Positions 1 to 9,272 are shown, numbered from the stretch's first letter. The stretch: 64,000 nt of DNA from Candidatus Ozemibacter sibiricus (GCA_003327425.1 QOQW01000011.1:118980-182979); one strand, 5' to 3'. Translations and numbers: made by a program. Notes: generated by a model from the sequence alone, not told the origin.

Positions 1-327
1 ATGGTCGTCGTCGATGCCCTCTCCCGCATGATCCCCGGCACCGTCGGCGACCCCGATTCGGTGCGCGAGGACTCGTTCTTCGACGGCACCCTCGATCATC
101 CCCAGTACACCCGTCCCGCCATCTGGCAGGAGCGTGCCATCCCCGCCGTGCTGCGCGACGGACATCATTCCCGCATCGCCGATTGGCGGCGTGGCGAAGC
201 CCTCTGGCGCACCGTCGCCCATCGCCCCGATCTGTTCCGGCAGCTCGCCCTCTCCTCGCGTGACCGAGCGCTGCTGCAGGATGCTCTGGCCAACCATTCG
301 CAATCCATTCCGGACAAAGGAGCCTGA
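1..327 (+). CDS. trmD: tRNA (guanine37-N1)-methyltransferase, C-terminal part (truncated by window edge)
   Basis: Only the last 108 residues are visible; the reading frame is open at base 1, so the true start lies upstream of the window. The visible part carries the TrmD C-terminal signature: EDSF, then [12 protein letters not shown], then a [12 protein letters not shown] stretch matching the family pattern of a G-x-H followed by I-x-x-W-R-R. TrmD is the SPOUT-class enzyme that methylates N1 of G37 in tRNAs, using S-adenosylmethionine, to prevent +1 frameshifting. The stop is 2 bp before rplS. A trmD-rplS order is the widespread bacterial ribosomal-maturation arrangement and supports the call. 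Nothing odd is seen in the visible part. Confidence 0.93.
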   Translation: MVVVDALSRMIPGTVGDPDSVREDSFFDGTLDHPQYTRPAIWQERAIPAVLRDGHHSRIADWRRGEALWRTVAHRPDLFRQLALSSRDRALLQDALANHSQSIPDKGA

Positions 328-329
328 AT

Positions 330-701
330 ATGAACCCCATCATCGAAAGCATCGAACGCGGCTACATGAAGAACAAGAAAGACATCCCCGATTTCCGCCC
401 GGGCGATACCCTGCGCGTGGCCATCAAGGTCCGCGAAGGCGAAAAAGAACGCCTGCAGAATTTCGAGGGTGTCGTCATCGCCAAGCGCTATGCCGGCCTG
501 CGCGAGAACTTCACCATCCGCAAGATCTCCTATGGCGTCGGCGTCGAGCGCACCTTCATGATCCACTCGCCCACGATCGCCGAGATCACCGTGGTGCGCC
601 GCGGCAAGGTGGCCCGCGCCAAGCTGTACTACCTGCGCGATCGCGTCGGCAAGAAGACCCGGGTGAAAGACAAGTTCCAGGTCGCCAGCAAGGCTCAGTA
701 A
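330..701 (+). CDS. rplS: 50S ribosomal protein L19
   Basis: This 123-residue protein is the normal L19 length and matches across its whole span: the [11 protein letters not shown] start of the beta barrel, the [18 protein letters not shown] segment, [16 protein letters not shown], and the basic [16 protein letters not shown] end. L19 sits at the interface of the 30S and 50S subunits. The ATG at 330 is preceded by AAAGGAG 7-13 bases upstream, which overlaps the end of trmD, so the two are translated from one message. The N-terminal [13 protein letters not shown] is also typical of the family. Confidence 0.97.
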   Translation: MNPIIESIERGYMKNKKDIPDFRPGDTLRVAIKVREGEKERLQNFEGVVIAKRYAGLRENFTIRKISYGVGVERTFMIHSPTIAEITVVRRGKVARAKLYYLRDRVGKKTRVKDKFQVASKAQ

Positions 702-707
702 TCCGAC

Positions 708-1718
708 TTGGATCCCACTCCCGTCGCTTCGTCCGAACCCCGCGACCATTCCGTCTTCTTCCGGGAAGTCACCCTCCGGGTCGGGCAGGGCACCGCCATC
801 GCCCTCGAACACCTCGACCCGGAGGAAGTGCTTGCCGAACCCGTCGTGCATCTGGCTGGCAGCCTGGGCGGGCGGTTGCCGGAGGGCCTGGCGGTGCGGC
901 TGCGCCAGACCTTGCGGGGGCGACGCACCTTCGACGTCCCCCTGGAGGCCCCGGCGCGCGGCCGGTTCAATGGACGCCTCCAGCTGCGCAACGGGTTGAA
1001 CGAATTCTGTCTGCAGGTCGTCCGCCCGGATGGCGAGATCCTGCAGGAGCGGGTCTTCGGCATCAGCTACAAATCCTCGTTCCGCGAATGGAACGAGACG
1101 ATCTTCATCGCCTTCGTGCTGGCCCTGATCATCCGCAGCCTCGTCGTGCAGGCCTTCTGGATCCCGACCGGGAGCATGGAGCCGACCCTCTACGGCGAGA
1201 AGCACGATCCGCAGACGAAGGAACTCACCCGCTCGGGCGATCGCATCCTGGTCAATCGCTTCGCCTACGTGGCCGACCTGTCGCTCGACGGGCGGATCCC
1301 GTTCGCCCCCCGGATCTGGCTGGCCATGCCGCGGCGGGGCGACATCATCGTCTTCAAGTTTCCCGACCCTGATCCGAACGCTCCGCCCCGCGATTTCATC
1401 AAACGGGTGATCGGGCTGCCCGGCGACGAGGTGCGCATCATCGATGGCACGGTCTTCATCAACGGGACCCCGCTGAAGGAGCCGTACATCGCGGAGCCGC
1501 CCTGGCAGGACTACTCGACGACGGTCCCGTCCGACAGCCTCTTCGTCATGGGCGACAACCGCAACAACAGCGCCGACAGCCGGTTCTGGGGGCCCATGCC
1601 CCTGGCCAACCTGAAGGGGCAGGCGGTGCTGATCTATTCTCCGCTGAAGCGCATCCGGCCCATTCGCAGCTATCCCCATCCGGTCCTGGCCAGGGCGCCG
1701 TCGTCGTCAGGATCGTGA
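708..1718 (+). CDS. lepB: Signal peptidase I with an extra N-terminal domain
   Basis: 336 residues from a TTG start 6 bp after rplS. A membrane segment lies near residues 131-150, followed by PTGSMEPTL with the catalytic Ser156, then RRGDIIVFKFP, then FIKRVIGLPGD with the general-base Lys232, and finally MGDNRNNSADSRFWGP. These are boxes B to E of S26 signal peptidases, which cut signal peptides on the outer face of the inner membrane. Residues 15-120, before the membrane segment, form an extra soluble, probably beta-rich stretch that ordinary LepB proteins lack. No ATG is available in this region and the Shine-Dalgarno is weak, so the exact start is less certain than the identity. It belongs to the same gene run as trmD-rplS and precedes rbgA. 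Confidence 0.92.
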   Translation: MDPTPVASSEPRDHSVFFREVTLRVGQGTAIALEHLDPEEVLAEPVVHLAGSLGGRLPEGLAVRLRQTLRGRRTFDVPLEAPARGRFNGRLQLRNGLNEFCLQVVRPDGEILQERVFGISYKSSFREWNETIFIAFVLALIIRSLVVQAFWIPTGSMEPTLYGEKHDPQTKELTRSGDRILVNRFAYVADLSLDGRIPFAPRIWLAMPRRGDIIVFKFPDPDPNAPPRDFIKRVIGLPGDEVRIIDGTVFINGTPLKEPYIAEPPWQDYSTTVPSDSLFVMGDNRNNSADSRFWGPMPLANLKGQAVLIYSPLKRIRPIRSYPHPVLARAPSSSGS

Positions 1719-1743
1719 TGGTCCGGGTCGCTGGGTTGCCCTG

Positions 1744-2637
1744 ATGAGCAGTGGGGGACGACGCGACCTGCCGGGCCACATCCGGCGGGCGTTTCGCTCG
1801 ATCGAGCGCTTTCTGCCCGTCGTCGACGTGGTGATCGAGCTGCTCGATGCGCGGATGCCGTTCTCGTCGCGCCTTCCCGGTCTGGTGGCGCGTCTGGGCA
1901 AACGGTCGGTGGTGGTGCTGGGCAAGGCCGATCTGGCCGACCCAGTCGAGACGGCGCGCTGGATCGAGCGCTTCGCACAGGAGGGGGAAACCTGCGTGGC
2001 GCTCGATGCGCGGCAACCGGCGCTGGTCAAACGGTTGGCCGCCACCATTCGCGACGTGGCGGCCAAAGCCCGGCCGGCCGTCGGCCGTCAGGTCTGCCGC
2101 CTGCTGGTCATCGGCATTCCGAATGTCGGGAAATCGACGCTGATCAACGCCCTGGCCGGGCGACGGGCGGCGCGGGTGGCCAATCTGCCTGGCGTCACGC
2201 GCCACATCCAGTGGGTGAAGATTCCCGGCCACCTGGAGCTCCTTGACCTGCCCGGAATTCTGGACTATCGTCTCCTGAAGATGGGTGAGACCCTCCGCTT
2301 GATCAATACCGTCCCTGGGCCGACCGAAGATCCTGAGGCGAGCGCCCGCCACCTGTTCGACCTGCTGCACGCCGCGGGCCTGGCTGCCTGCCTGCCCGAT
2401 GGCGGAGGCGAGGCGAACGCCCGGTTCGAGACGTTTCTGGAAGCCTATGCCACCCGCATGAACTTCCTGGCGGCGGGGGGCCAGCCTGACCGGCGGCGGG
2501 CCGGTGCCGACCTCATCCGACGGTTCCAGGCCGGGGGGTTCGGCCGGTTGACCCTTGAACGGGCCGATCGTGCCTATGCCCCTCCGTTGGATGAACCGGG
2601 CGCGGACCTGGCCGATCACCCGGAGGAGCACCCATGA
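1744..2637 (+). CDS. rbgA: Ribosome biogenesis GTPase RbgA/YlqF
   Basis: 297 residues with the circularly permuted GTPase order typical of the YlqF/YawG family: G4-like GKAD at residues 60-63, then G1 GIPNVGKST near 124-132, then G3 DLPG near 168-171. The N-terminal part (PGHIRRAFRSI, VVIELLDARMPFSSR) and the helical C-terminal domain match RbgA, which acts late in 50S subunit assembly. The G4 motif, normally NKxD, reads GKAD (codons GGC AAG GCC GAT), so the guanine-recognising Asn is missing; this is discussed as a finding. The gene lies between lepB and phoH in the same direction, and rbgA next to lepB and rplS is a common arrangement. Confidence 0.88.
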   Translation: MSSGGRRDLPGHIRRAFRSIERFLPVVDVVIELLDARMPFSSRLPGLVARLGKRSVVVLGKADLADPVETARWIERFAQEGETCVALDARQPALVKRLAATIRDVAAKARPAVGRQVCRLLVIGIPNVGKSTLINALAGRRAARVANLPGVTRHIQWVKIPGHLELLDLPGILDYRLLKMGETLRLINTVPGPTEDPEASARHLFDLLHAAGLAACLPDGGGEANARFETFLEAYATRMNFLAAGGQPDRRRAGADLIRRFQAGGFGRLTLERADRAYAPPLDEPGADLADHPEEHP

Positions 2638-2656
2638 CGACCGAGGGCGGCACCGT

Positions 2657-3667
2657 ATGACCACCAATGAGCAGACCTTCGCTCTGTCGGAAGAAGTGGC
2701 CCGCCGCCTGTTCGGCATCGGGCAAGGCCGCGGTCTGGAGCTGATCCGCCAGCTCCCCCAGGTGACCGCGCGGGCGCGTGGCAACTGCCTGGTGGTCAAA
2801 GGGCCGCCCGACCAGCTGACGGTGGTGGGACGGTTCCTCGAGGCGTTGGCCCGCCGCCTGGAGGGCGGGGGCGGCGGCGAGTTCGACCAGGCCGATCTGC
2901 AGCGGTTGTTCCAGGAGTTCACCGAAGGGACCGGCGCCGGTTCGACCGGCGAGCGCCTGCCGCGCGAGGCTCCCTATGACGAGCTGCTGGTCACGCACAG
3001 CGGCCGGTCGGTCCGCCCCAAGACGGCGGCTCAGCAGGCCTACGTCGAGGCCATGCGCCGCCACCTGGTGACGGTGGCGATCGGCCCCGCCGGCACCGGC
3101 AAAACCTACCTGGCCATCGCCATGGCCGTGCGGGCCCTGCGCGACAAGCAGGTCAGCCGGGTGATCCTGTCGCGCCCGACCATCGAGGCCGGCGAGAAGC
3201 TGGGCTACCTGCCGGGCGATCTGCTCGAGAAGGTCGATCCGCATTTCCGGCCGCTGTACGATGCCCTGCAGGAATTCCTCGGCGTGTCGCGCTTCCAGCA
3301 ATACCTGCGGCAGGGCATCATCGAGATCACGCCTCTGGGGTTCATGCGGGGGCGCACCTTCAACGAGGCGTTCATCGTGCTCGACGAGGCCCAGAACACG
3401 ACCGTGAAGCAGATGCGCATGTTCCTGACCCGGATGGGCTTCGGCTCGCGGGTGGTGGTGACCGGCGATCGTACCCAGATCGACCTGCCCTCCTCCCGCG
3501 ATTCGGCGCTGCTGACCCTGCGCAAGGTGCTGGGCGAGATCGCCGATGTCGCGTTCGTCGACCTGTCGGCCCGCGATGTCATCCGGCATGAGCTGGTCAA
3601 GAAGATCATCCAGGCGTATGAATCGTTCTTCCACGAGTCCGAGAGGGAGGAGCCCGCGTTGTCGTGA
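2657..3667 (+). CDS. phoH: PhoH-family ATPase
   Basis: About 336 residues from ATG 2657; a second ATG at 2669 is possible. The Walker A motif [11 protein letters not shown] lies near residue 143 and Walker [10 protein letters not shown] near residue 238. [10 protein letters not shown] and the arginine-rich [18 protein letters not shown] stretch are PhoH hallmarks. PhoH/YbeZ proteins are cytosolic P-loop ATPases related to the RNA helicase core and are functionally linked with the endoribonuclease YbeY in rRNA processing. Here ybeY is only two genes downstream, with the 7TM-HD gene between, which is the common phoH-HD-ybeY order. The stop overlaps the next start by 4 bp. Confidence 0.93.
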   Translation: MTTNEQTFALSEEVARRLFGIGQGRGLELIRQLPQVTARARGNCLVVKGPPDQLTVVGRFLEALARRLEGGGGGEFDQADLQRLFQEFTEGTGAGSTGERLPREAPYDELLVTHSGRSVRPKTAAQQAYVEAMRRHLVTVAIGPAGTGKTYLAIAMAVRALRDKQVSRVILSRPTIEAGEKLGYLPGDLLEKVDPHFRPLYDALQEFLGVSRFQQYLRQGIIEITPLGFMRGRTFNEAFIVLDEAQNTTVKQMRMFLTRMGFGSRVVVTGDRTQIDLPSSRDSALLTLRKVLGEIADVAFVDLSARDVIRHELVKKIIQAYESFFHESEREEPALS

Positions 3668-5865
3668 CCGAACCCGCCTCCCCCGTGCTCTTCTCCAGCT
3701 ACCTGTCCTGGCTCGACATCCCGGTCAAGCGGCAACGCACCTTCCTGCTCCAGTTGGCCGGATTTTCGGCCGTGGTGGTGCTCATCCTGCTGATCGATTT
3801 CTCGTCGTTCAGCGCCGACGTCGAAGAAGGGAAGGAGGCCCCCAAGACGATCCTGTGCCCGCGCTCGATCTCGTTCATCGACGAGAAGAAGACGCAGGAG
3901 CTGCGACGTTCCGCTGAAGAGAAGATCGAGCCGGTCATCACCCACCTCGAGCATGCCGAAGCCGAGGCGGTGGTCAAGCTCGAGCGGTTCCTCGAGGAGG
4001 CCACCCTGTTCTATCAGGCGTTGCACGATCGCCCGGAGGCGGCCGAAGGGGCGATCGCCTCCTATTTCCCCAACGAACGCCTGCTGGAGCCGGACGGCCT
4101 GCGCGACCTGCTGGCGCTCAGCCCGATGGAGTTCGATCGGCTGAAGCGCTCGGCGGTCCAGATCCTGCGGAATTTCTCGCAGGAGGTCATCACCGCTCGC
4201 ACCATCGAACTGGTGCGGGGGAAGGTCGCCAACAGCACGAAATCGCTGCCGGGGTCGATGCGCTTCCGGCAGTTGATCGCCGATGTCGTCAAGAACGCCC
4301 TGTCGATCAATGCGATCGAGGACGAGAAGCAGACCCGCCAGTTGCGGGAAGCGGCCTCCCGGTCGGTGGCGCCGGTCATGCGCAGTTTCGCCAAGGGACA
4401 GAAGATCATCGAGAAAGGGGTCATCGTCACCGCCGACGACCTCTACGTGCTGCGCACCATCGAGAACCAGATCCACAAGAACCGGGTGCTGGCGCTGGCG
4501 GGCAACCTGCTGCTGGCTTCGCTGCTGGTGGTCATTTCGCTGGCCTACCTGCGCCTGTCGCGGCCCCAGATCCTCAAGGAGAACGAGTTGTTCCGGCTGA
4601 TCGGGGGATTGTGGCTGGCGGCGCTGCTGCTCGGCAAGATCGTCTTCTCGTTCGGCGACGCCTACGATCAGCCCACCCTGGCCATCCTGCTGACGCCGCT
4701 GCCGTCCATCGGCATCCTGATGGCGATCCTGATCGATTTCCAGGTGGCGATGTTCAATCAATTGCTGCTGGGCCTGCTGATGCTCCTGGTCGCGCAGGCC
4801 AATGCCCGGTTCGCCATCGTCAGCCTGCTCGGCGGGGTGATCGGCATCCTCGCCTGGCGCACCTCGGCCCGCGATGCCACCATGCGCAGCACGGTGGGCT
4901 GGTCGGGGGTCAAGGTCGGGATCGGCAACAGCGTCGCCCTGTTGGGCCTGCTGCTGCTCGATGCCGAGAGTTTCTCCTTCATGAAGGTGCGCGAGATCGT
5001 CGAGCTGGTTGGGTTCGGGTTCGGCAATGGCATCCTGTCGGGCATTTTGACGAATGGCGCGTTGCCCTACATCGAGAGTTTCTTCGCCCTGGCCACCAGT
5101 TCGCGCCTGCTCGAGCTGGCCGATCTGTCGCAGCCCCTGATCAAGCGGCTGGCCGAGGAGGCCCCCGGCACCTACCAGCACAGCATCATCGTCGGCAATC
5201 TGTCCGAAGCGGCGGCCAACGCGATCGGGGCCGATGCCCTGCTGGCCAAGATCGGGGGCTATTTCCACGACATCGGCAAGCTGAAGCGTCCGGCCTATTT
5301 CGTCGAGAACCAGACTGGCGGCAATCGGCACGACCAGGTGACGCCCTACATGTCCAGCCTCATCCTGGTCGGGCACATTCGCGACGGGCTCGACCTGGGA
5401 AGGGAATACGGGCTGCCCGAACGGGTGCTCTCCTTGATCGCCCAGCACCATGGCACCACCCTGATCTCCTATTTCTACGAACAGGCCAAGACCGACACCG
5501 AGGGCCAGAAGGTCAATGAAGAACGGTTCCGCTACCCTGGCCCCAAACCCCAGACCAAGGAGGCCGCCATCGTCATGCTGGCCGACTCGGTCGAAGCGGC
5601 CTCGCGCACCCTGACCCAGCCGACCCACGGCCGCATCGAAGGCCTGGTCGAAAAGATCATCGAGAACAAGTTCAACGACGAGAACCAGCTCGATGAAAGC
5701 GATCTGACGCTCAAAGACATCGAGCAGATCCAGCAGACCTTTGTCAGGGTACTCTCTTCCATGTATCATGGAAGAATCGACTACCCGGGGAAACTCTCCA
5801 ACCAGCCCAAGGGAGGATCAGATGGAAGTCCTCATCAACAACCGCCAAAAGAAGATCCGTCTTAA
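3664..5865 (+). CDS. 7TM-HD membrane phosphohydrolase (PgpH-like, probable cyclic-di-AMP phosphodiesterase)
   Basis: 733 residues from a GTG start that overlaps the phoH stop by 4 bp. There is an N-terminal membrane helix (LLQLAGFSAVVVLILLI), an extracytoplasmic domain of roughly 200 residues (7TMR-HDED type), about seven membrane segments between residues 270 and 470, and a cytosolic HD domain. The HD domain shows GTYQHSIIVGNL near residue 501, YFHDIGKLKRP with the metal-binding HD pair near residue 535, and downstream AQHHGTTLISYF. Proteins of this build (PgpH in Listeria) hydrolyse cyclic-di-AMP. The substrate is inferred from the family, not from the sequence alone. The 3' end overlaps ybeY by 44 bp. 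Confidence 0.9.
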   Translation: MTEPASPVLFSSYLSWLDIPVKRQRTFLLQLAGFSAVVVLILLIDFSSFSADVEEGKEAPKTILCPRSISFIDEKKTQELRRSAEEKIEPVITHLEHAEAEAVVKLERFLEEATLFYQALHDRPEAAEGAIASYFPNERLLEPDGLRDLLALSPMEFDRLKRSAVQILRNFSQEVITARTIELVRGKVANSTKSLPGSMRFRQLIADVVKNALSINAIEDEKQTRQLREAASRSVAPVMRSFAKGQKIIEKGVIVTADDLYVLRTIENQIHKNRVLALAGNLLLASLLVVISLAYLRLSRPQILKENELFRLIGGLWLAALLLGKIVFSFGDAYDQPTLAILLTPLPSIGILMAILIDFQVAMFNQLLLGLLMLLVAQANARFAIVSLLGGVIGILAWRTSARDATMRSTVGWSGVKVGIGNSVALLGLLLLDAESFSFMKVREIVELVGFGFGNGILSGILTNGALPYIESFFALATSSRLLELADLSQPLIKRLAEEAPGTYQHSIIVGNLSEAAANAIGADALLAKIGGYFHDIGKLKRPAYFVENQTGGNRHDQVTPYMSSLILVGHIRDGLDLGREYGLPERVLSLIAQHHGTTLISYFYEQAKTDTEGQKVNEERFRYPGPKPQTKEAAIVMLADSVEAASRTLTQPTHGRIEGLVEKIIENKFNDENQLDESDLTLKDIEQIQQTFVRVLSSMYHGRIDYPGKLSNQPKGGSDGSPHQQPPKEDPS

Positions 5866-6463
5866 TACCCGTCGGATCCGCCTCATCGCTGAGGAGATCA
5901 TGCGGTTCGAAGGCCTCCCCGACCGGACCGAACTGTCGCTGGTCTTCTGCGATGACGATTTCATCCAGAAACTCAACCATCAGCATCTCGGCCGGGACGA
6001 GCCCACCGACGTGCTGTCCTTCCCGCTCGAGGAAGACGATTTCGAGCATGGCGACCGGCTGATCGGCGATATCGTCATCAGCGTCGAGACGGCCTGTCGG
6101 CAGGCGCAGAAACTGCGCCATTCGGTCGGCCTGGAGATCGTCTTCCTTTTGATCCATGGCTTGCTGCACTTGGAGCACTACGATCACCAGCGCCGGGAAG
6201 ATCTCAAACGCATGCGCGACCGGGAGATGACCATCTTTTCGCATCTCAGCGAGAAGAAGCTGCTGAAGGGCATCGAGGTCGGCCCCCAGGCCTCCCTCAT
6301 CGCCCGGACCCAGCGCCGTTCGACCTCGAAGACCTCTCAGTCAGCAGGGGCAGAAGACGAGAAAGGAACCAAGAGGCGTTCAGTGAAACGCCGGGCAGGC
6401 GGTGCGGCCCGCTCCGCCGAGACGCGCCTCCGTTCGCGCCAGCCTTCTCGTACGGAGAATTGA
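5822..6463 (+). CDS. ybeY: Endoribonuclease YbeY (rRNA maturation factor)
   Basis: 213 residues. The start at 5822 is chosen because MEVLINNRQ is the usual YbeY beginning and GGGAGG lies just upstream. The conserved core is present: LNHQHLGRDEPTDVLSFPL and GDIVIS. The zinc site HGLLHLEHYDH has the three expected histidines, but the residue before YDH is His where the family usually has Gly. YbeY is a metal-dependent single-strand endoribonuclease needed for 16S rRNA 3' maturation and ribosome quality control. The last 50 or so residues (from about 160) form a basic Arg/Lys/Ser-rich tail not seen in typical 150-170 residue YbeY proteins. The start lies within the end of the HD gene. Confidence 0.92.
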   Translation: MEVLINNRQKKIRLNTRRIRLIAEEIMRFEGLPDRTELSLVFCDDDFIQKLNHQHLGRDEPTDVLSFPLEEDDFEHGDRLIGDIVISVETACRQAQKLRHSVGLEIVFLLIHGLLHLEHYDHQRREDLKRMRDREMTIFSHLSEKKLLKGIEVGPQASLIARTQRRSTSKTSQSAGAEDEKGTKRRSVKRRAGGAARSAETRLRSRQPSRTEN

Positions 6464-6620
6464 CGGTGCCCATGGGGCGAGCAACGCAGATGGCGATGCG
6501 CCTTTCCCGCCTTCGGGAGCGCCGACGACGGCCTGGAGGTCGGTCGCGCGGCCCGCACCCCGACGACCTGCACCCGGAAGGCTGGTCTGACCGCGCCCCC
6601 GGCGGACCGACGGTCTGACC

Positions 6621-7949
6621 ATGGAGACGGCGTTCCATACCCTGGTCTTCCTCTTCCTGCTGTGTTGTTCGGCCTTCCTGTCGGCCAGCGAGACCGCCTT
6701 CTTCTCGCTCTCTCCGCTGCGCCTGCGCAAGCAGGAGGATGAAGGCGATGCGGCCGCCACCGAGATCCTGGGGGTGCTGGCCGACAAGCAGACCCTGCTG
6801 ACCACGGTCCTGCTGGGCAATACCTTCGTCAATGTCGCGGCCACCGCCATGGCCACGCATTTCCTGCTCGATCGGCTGCCCGGGCTGGCGGGCGATCCGG
6901 CCGGCGGCTGGCTGGCGTCTCCCCAGGCCGCGGTGGCCGTCGCCTCGGTGGTGATGACCGTCATCCTGCTGCTGTGCGGCGAGATCACGCCCAAGGTGGT
7001 GGCGCTCTACAATGCCCCCGGCTTCGCCCGCCTGGCGGTGAAGCCGATCCGGTTGCTGATGTTCCTGCTGTCGCCCGTGACCAGGGTGGTGTTGTGGATC
7101 GTCCGCCTGATCTTCCCGGCGTCGGCCGATCTGAACCAGAAACTCGGTTCGGCGACCTCGCTCGAAGAGATCGACAGCTATTTCTCCCTCGGCGAAGAAG
7201 TAGGCATCATCGAGCGCGACGAGAAAGAGATGATCAGCTCGGTGTTCGAGTTCGGCGATACCCTGGTGCGCGAAGTGATGGTGCCGCGGCCGGACATCAT
7301 GGCGGTGCCCATCACCATGGGGCTCGACGAGCTGCTGAAATTCTTCCGAGAGGACGGGCATTCCCGGTTCCCTGTCTATGACGGTTCGCTCGACAAGGTC
7401 GTGGGCATCGTCTACGTCAAAGACCTGCTGGTCAGGCTCGATGAAGTCCGGGCCGGCTTCCAGCTGGCCAGCCTGCTGCGGCCGCCGTATTTCGTGCCCG
7501 AGACCAAGAAGCTCGACGACCTGTTGCGCGAGTTCCAGAAGCGGAAACTGCACATGGCGCTGGTGGTCGACGAATTCGGCGGGGTCTCCGGGCTGGTGAC
7601 CATCGAAGATCTGCTGGAAGAGATCGTCGGCGAAATCGTCGATGAATACGACGGAGATGAGCAGGCCCCCCTGGCCCCGCTCGGCGAGAACACCTGGAGC
7701 GTCGATGCCCGCTTCAGCCTGCGCGACCTCGAGACGGAACTGGGCATCAAGCTCGATTACGAGGACTCGGAGACGGTCGGGGGCTACGTGCTGGAGCGCC
7801 TCGGACGCATCCCCAAGCGCGACGAGCGAGTGGAAGACCCGCAGGCGCTGTTCCAGGTCACCGAGATCAAGGGCAATCGCATCTTGCGGGTGAAGGTGGT
7901 CCGTCGCGCCCCGCCGCCGCCGGCCGCGGAAGCGGACGGCGTGGAGTAG
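6621..7949 (+). CDS. CNNM/CorC-type transporter-like membrane protein (DUF21-CBS-CorC_HlyC)
   Basis: 442 residues. The N-terminal DUF21/CNNM membrane domain (residues 1-190) begins METAFHTLVFLFLLCCSAFL and contains the SASETAFFSLSPLRL signature and GEITPKVVA. A cytosolic CBS pair follows (about 205-335; MVPRPDIMAVP and VVDEFGGVSGLVTIEDLLEE). The C-terminal CorC_HlyC domain is at about 350-430, and the tail is Pro/Ala-rich. The family is linked to magnesium or cobalt efflux and regulation; the older name hemolysin is misleading. A close paralogue follows directly. A 157 bp gap separates it from ybeY, in which I see no gene. Confidence 0.9.
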   Translation: METAFHTLVFLFLLCCSAFLSASETAFFSLSPLRLRKQEDEGDAAATEILGVLADKQTLLTTVLLGNTFVNVAATAMATHFLLDRLPGLAGDPAGGWLASPQAAVAVASVVMTVILLLCGEITPKVVALYNAPGFARLAVKPIRLLMFLLSPVTRVVLWIVRLIFPASADLNQKLGSATSLEEIDSYFSLGEEVGIIERDEKEMISSVFEFGDTLVREVMVPRPDIMAVPITMGLDELLKFFREDGHSRFPVYDGSLDKVVGIVYVKDLLVRLDEVRAGFQLASLLRPPYFVPETKKLDDLLREFQKRKLHMALVVDEFGGVSGLVTIEDLLEEIVGEIVDEYDGDEQAPLAPLGENTWSVDARFSLRDLETELGIKLDYEDSETVGGYVLERLGRIPKRDERVEDPQALFQVTEIKGNRILRVKVVRRAPPPPAAEADGVE

Positions 7950-7976
7950 CCTCCCTCCCATGCGCCTGGCAGGCCC

Positions 7977-9272
7977 GTGCAGGGCGAGGACCGACCGCCG
8001 GTGACCACCCTGGTCTCTGGGGGGCTGACCCTGGTGGCTCTGGCCCTGGTGGCGTTGTTCGCCGGGGCGGAGACGGGGCTGGTCTCGCTCGACGTGCAGA
8101 CGCTGCGCCAGCGGGTCAAAGGGGGCGGCCGGCCGGCCGAGCGCCAGCTGCTCGAGTTCGCTCGCAACCCCGAGCGGTTTCTCGCCCTGACGCTGATCGG
8201 CATCAACATGTCCCTGGTCGTGGCCACCTCCCTGTTCTCCGAGCTGGTGGCCGGGTTCGAGCCGGTGGTCACCTCGCTGGCCACCTCGGGCTTGTCGGTC
8301 TTCATCTTCGTCGTCTGCGAGCTGCTGCCCAAGACGGCCTTCGCCAGCCGGCCGCTGGAGCTGTCCGTGCGTTTCCTGCCGCTGTTCCGGCTGTTCGATC
8401 GGCTGCTGGCGCTGCCGATCCAGGTGGTGGCCGGTCTGACCCGCTGGTTCATGGATACCCTGAAGATCGGCGGGGAAAAGCGGAAACGGACGATTTCGCG
8501 CGAGGAGCTGCTCATCCTGCTGAGCGCGGGCGCGGCCTCCGGGGCCATCCGGGAGCGGCCCCACCGCATGGCGCGCGGGATCATCGGATTGAAACAGCGG
8601 TCGGTTTGTGAGATCATGAAGCCCCGGGTCGCCCTGGTCGCCCTGGAGGTATCGACCTCCCTGGCCCAGGCGCGGAAGGTCTTCGCCGAGACGGGCTATT
8701 CCCGGATTCCGGTCTACGAAGGAAATGTCGATCACGTGGTCGGGGTGGTGTATTTCAAAGATCTGTACCTGAAGGCGAGCGAGGGCACCAGCCTGCGCGA
8801 CCTGCTCAGCCGCCCGGAGATCGTTCCCGAGATGGGCAATGCCTTCGAACTGTTCCAGCGCATGCGACGGCACAATTTCCAAGCCGCCGTGGTGCTCGAC
8901 GAGTTCGGATCGACCACGGGCTTCATCACCCTGGAAGACCTCCTGGAGGAAGTGGTGGGCGAGATCGAGGACGAACTCGACGACTCGCCCGCCGAGTTGA
9001 AGGTGCAAGCCGACGGCACCGTGCTGGCCCGCACCGAGGTCAATCTGGCGCGGTTCTGCGAAGAGACTGGCATCGAACTGACCGAGACCGAGAACATCAA
9101 TACCCTCAACGGGTTCATCCTGGCGCGCCTGGGCCGCATTCCCCAGGCCGGGGAATGCCTGCTCCTCGAAGGGCACCGATTCGAGATCCTGCAGGCCGAC
9201 ATGAAGCGGACCATCCTGGTGAAGGTGCATATTCCGCATGAAACAGAACGATCCGCATCATCCCCTCGATAA
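7977..9272 (+). CDS. Second CNNM/CorC-type membrane protein (DUF21-CBS-CorC_HlyC)
   Basis: 431 residues from GTG 7977; a GTG at 8001 is an alternative. The architecture is the same as the preceding gene: a membrane domain with FAGAETGLVSLDVQ and CELLPKTAFA, a CBS pair (MKPRVALVALEVS, VVLDEFGSTTGFITLEDLLEE), and a C-terminal CorC_HlyC domain ending with EILQADMKRTILVKV. Tandem paralogues of this family are common, and the two might act as a hetero-dimer; that is inference. The membrane domain lacks the exact SASETAFFS motif, having AGAETGLVS instead, so the two are not recent copies. The gene overlaps the next start by 35 bp. Confidence 0.88.
   Translation: MQGEDRPPVTTLVSGGLTLVALALVALFAGAETGLVSLDVQTLRQRVKGGGRPAERQLLEFARNPERFLALTLIGINMSLVVATSLFSELVAGFEPVVTSLATSGLSVFIFVVCELLPKTAFASRPLELSVRFLPLFRLFDRLLALPIQVVAGLTRWFMDTLKIGGEKRKRTISREELLILLSAGAASGAIRERPHRMARGIIGLKQRSVCEIMKPRVALVALEVSTSLAQARKVFAETGYSRIPVYEGNVDHVVGVVYFKDLYLKASEGTSLRDLLSRPEIVPEMGNAFELFQRMRRHNFQAAVVLDEFGSTTGFITLEDLLEEVVGEIEDELDDSPAELKVQADGTVLARTEVNLARFCEETGIELTETENINTLNGFILARLGRIPQAGECLLLEGHRFEILQADMKRTILVKVHIPHETERSASSPR

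Noticed and set aside
3205..5769. Open reading frame of 854 codons on the minus strand opposite the 7TM-HD and phoH genes
   Set aside because: It is antisense to genes with clear motifs and has a composition (Gln/Asp/Gly-rich, no domain) typical of a GC-rich shadow frame.
6297..9239. Open reading frame of 980 codons on the minus strand opposite the two CNNM genes
   Set aside because: Same reason: no recognisable domain, and the plus strand codes two well-defined CNNM/CorC proteins.
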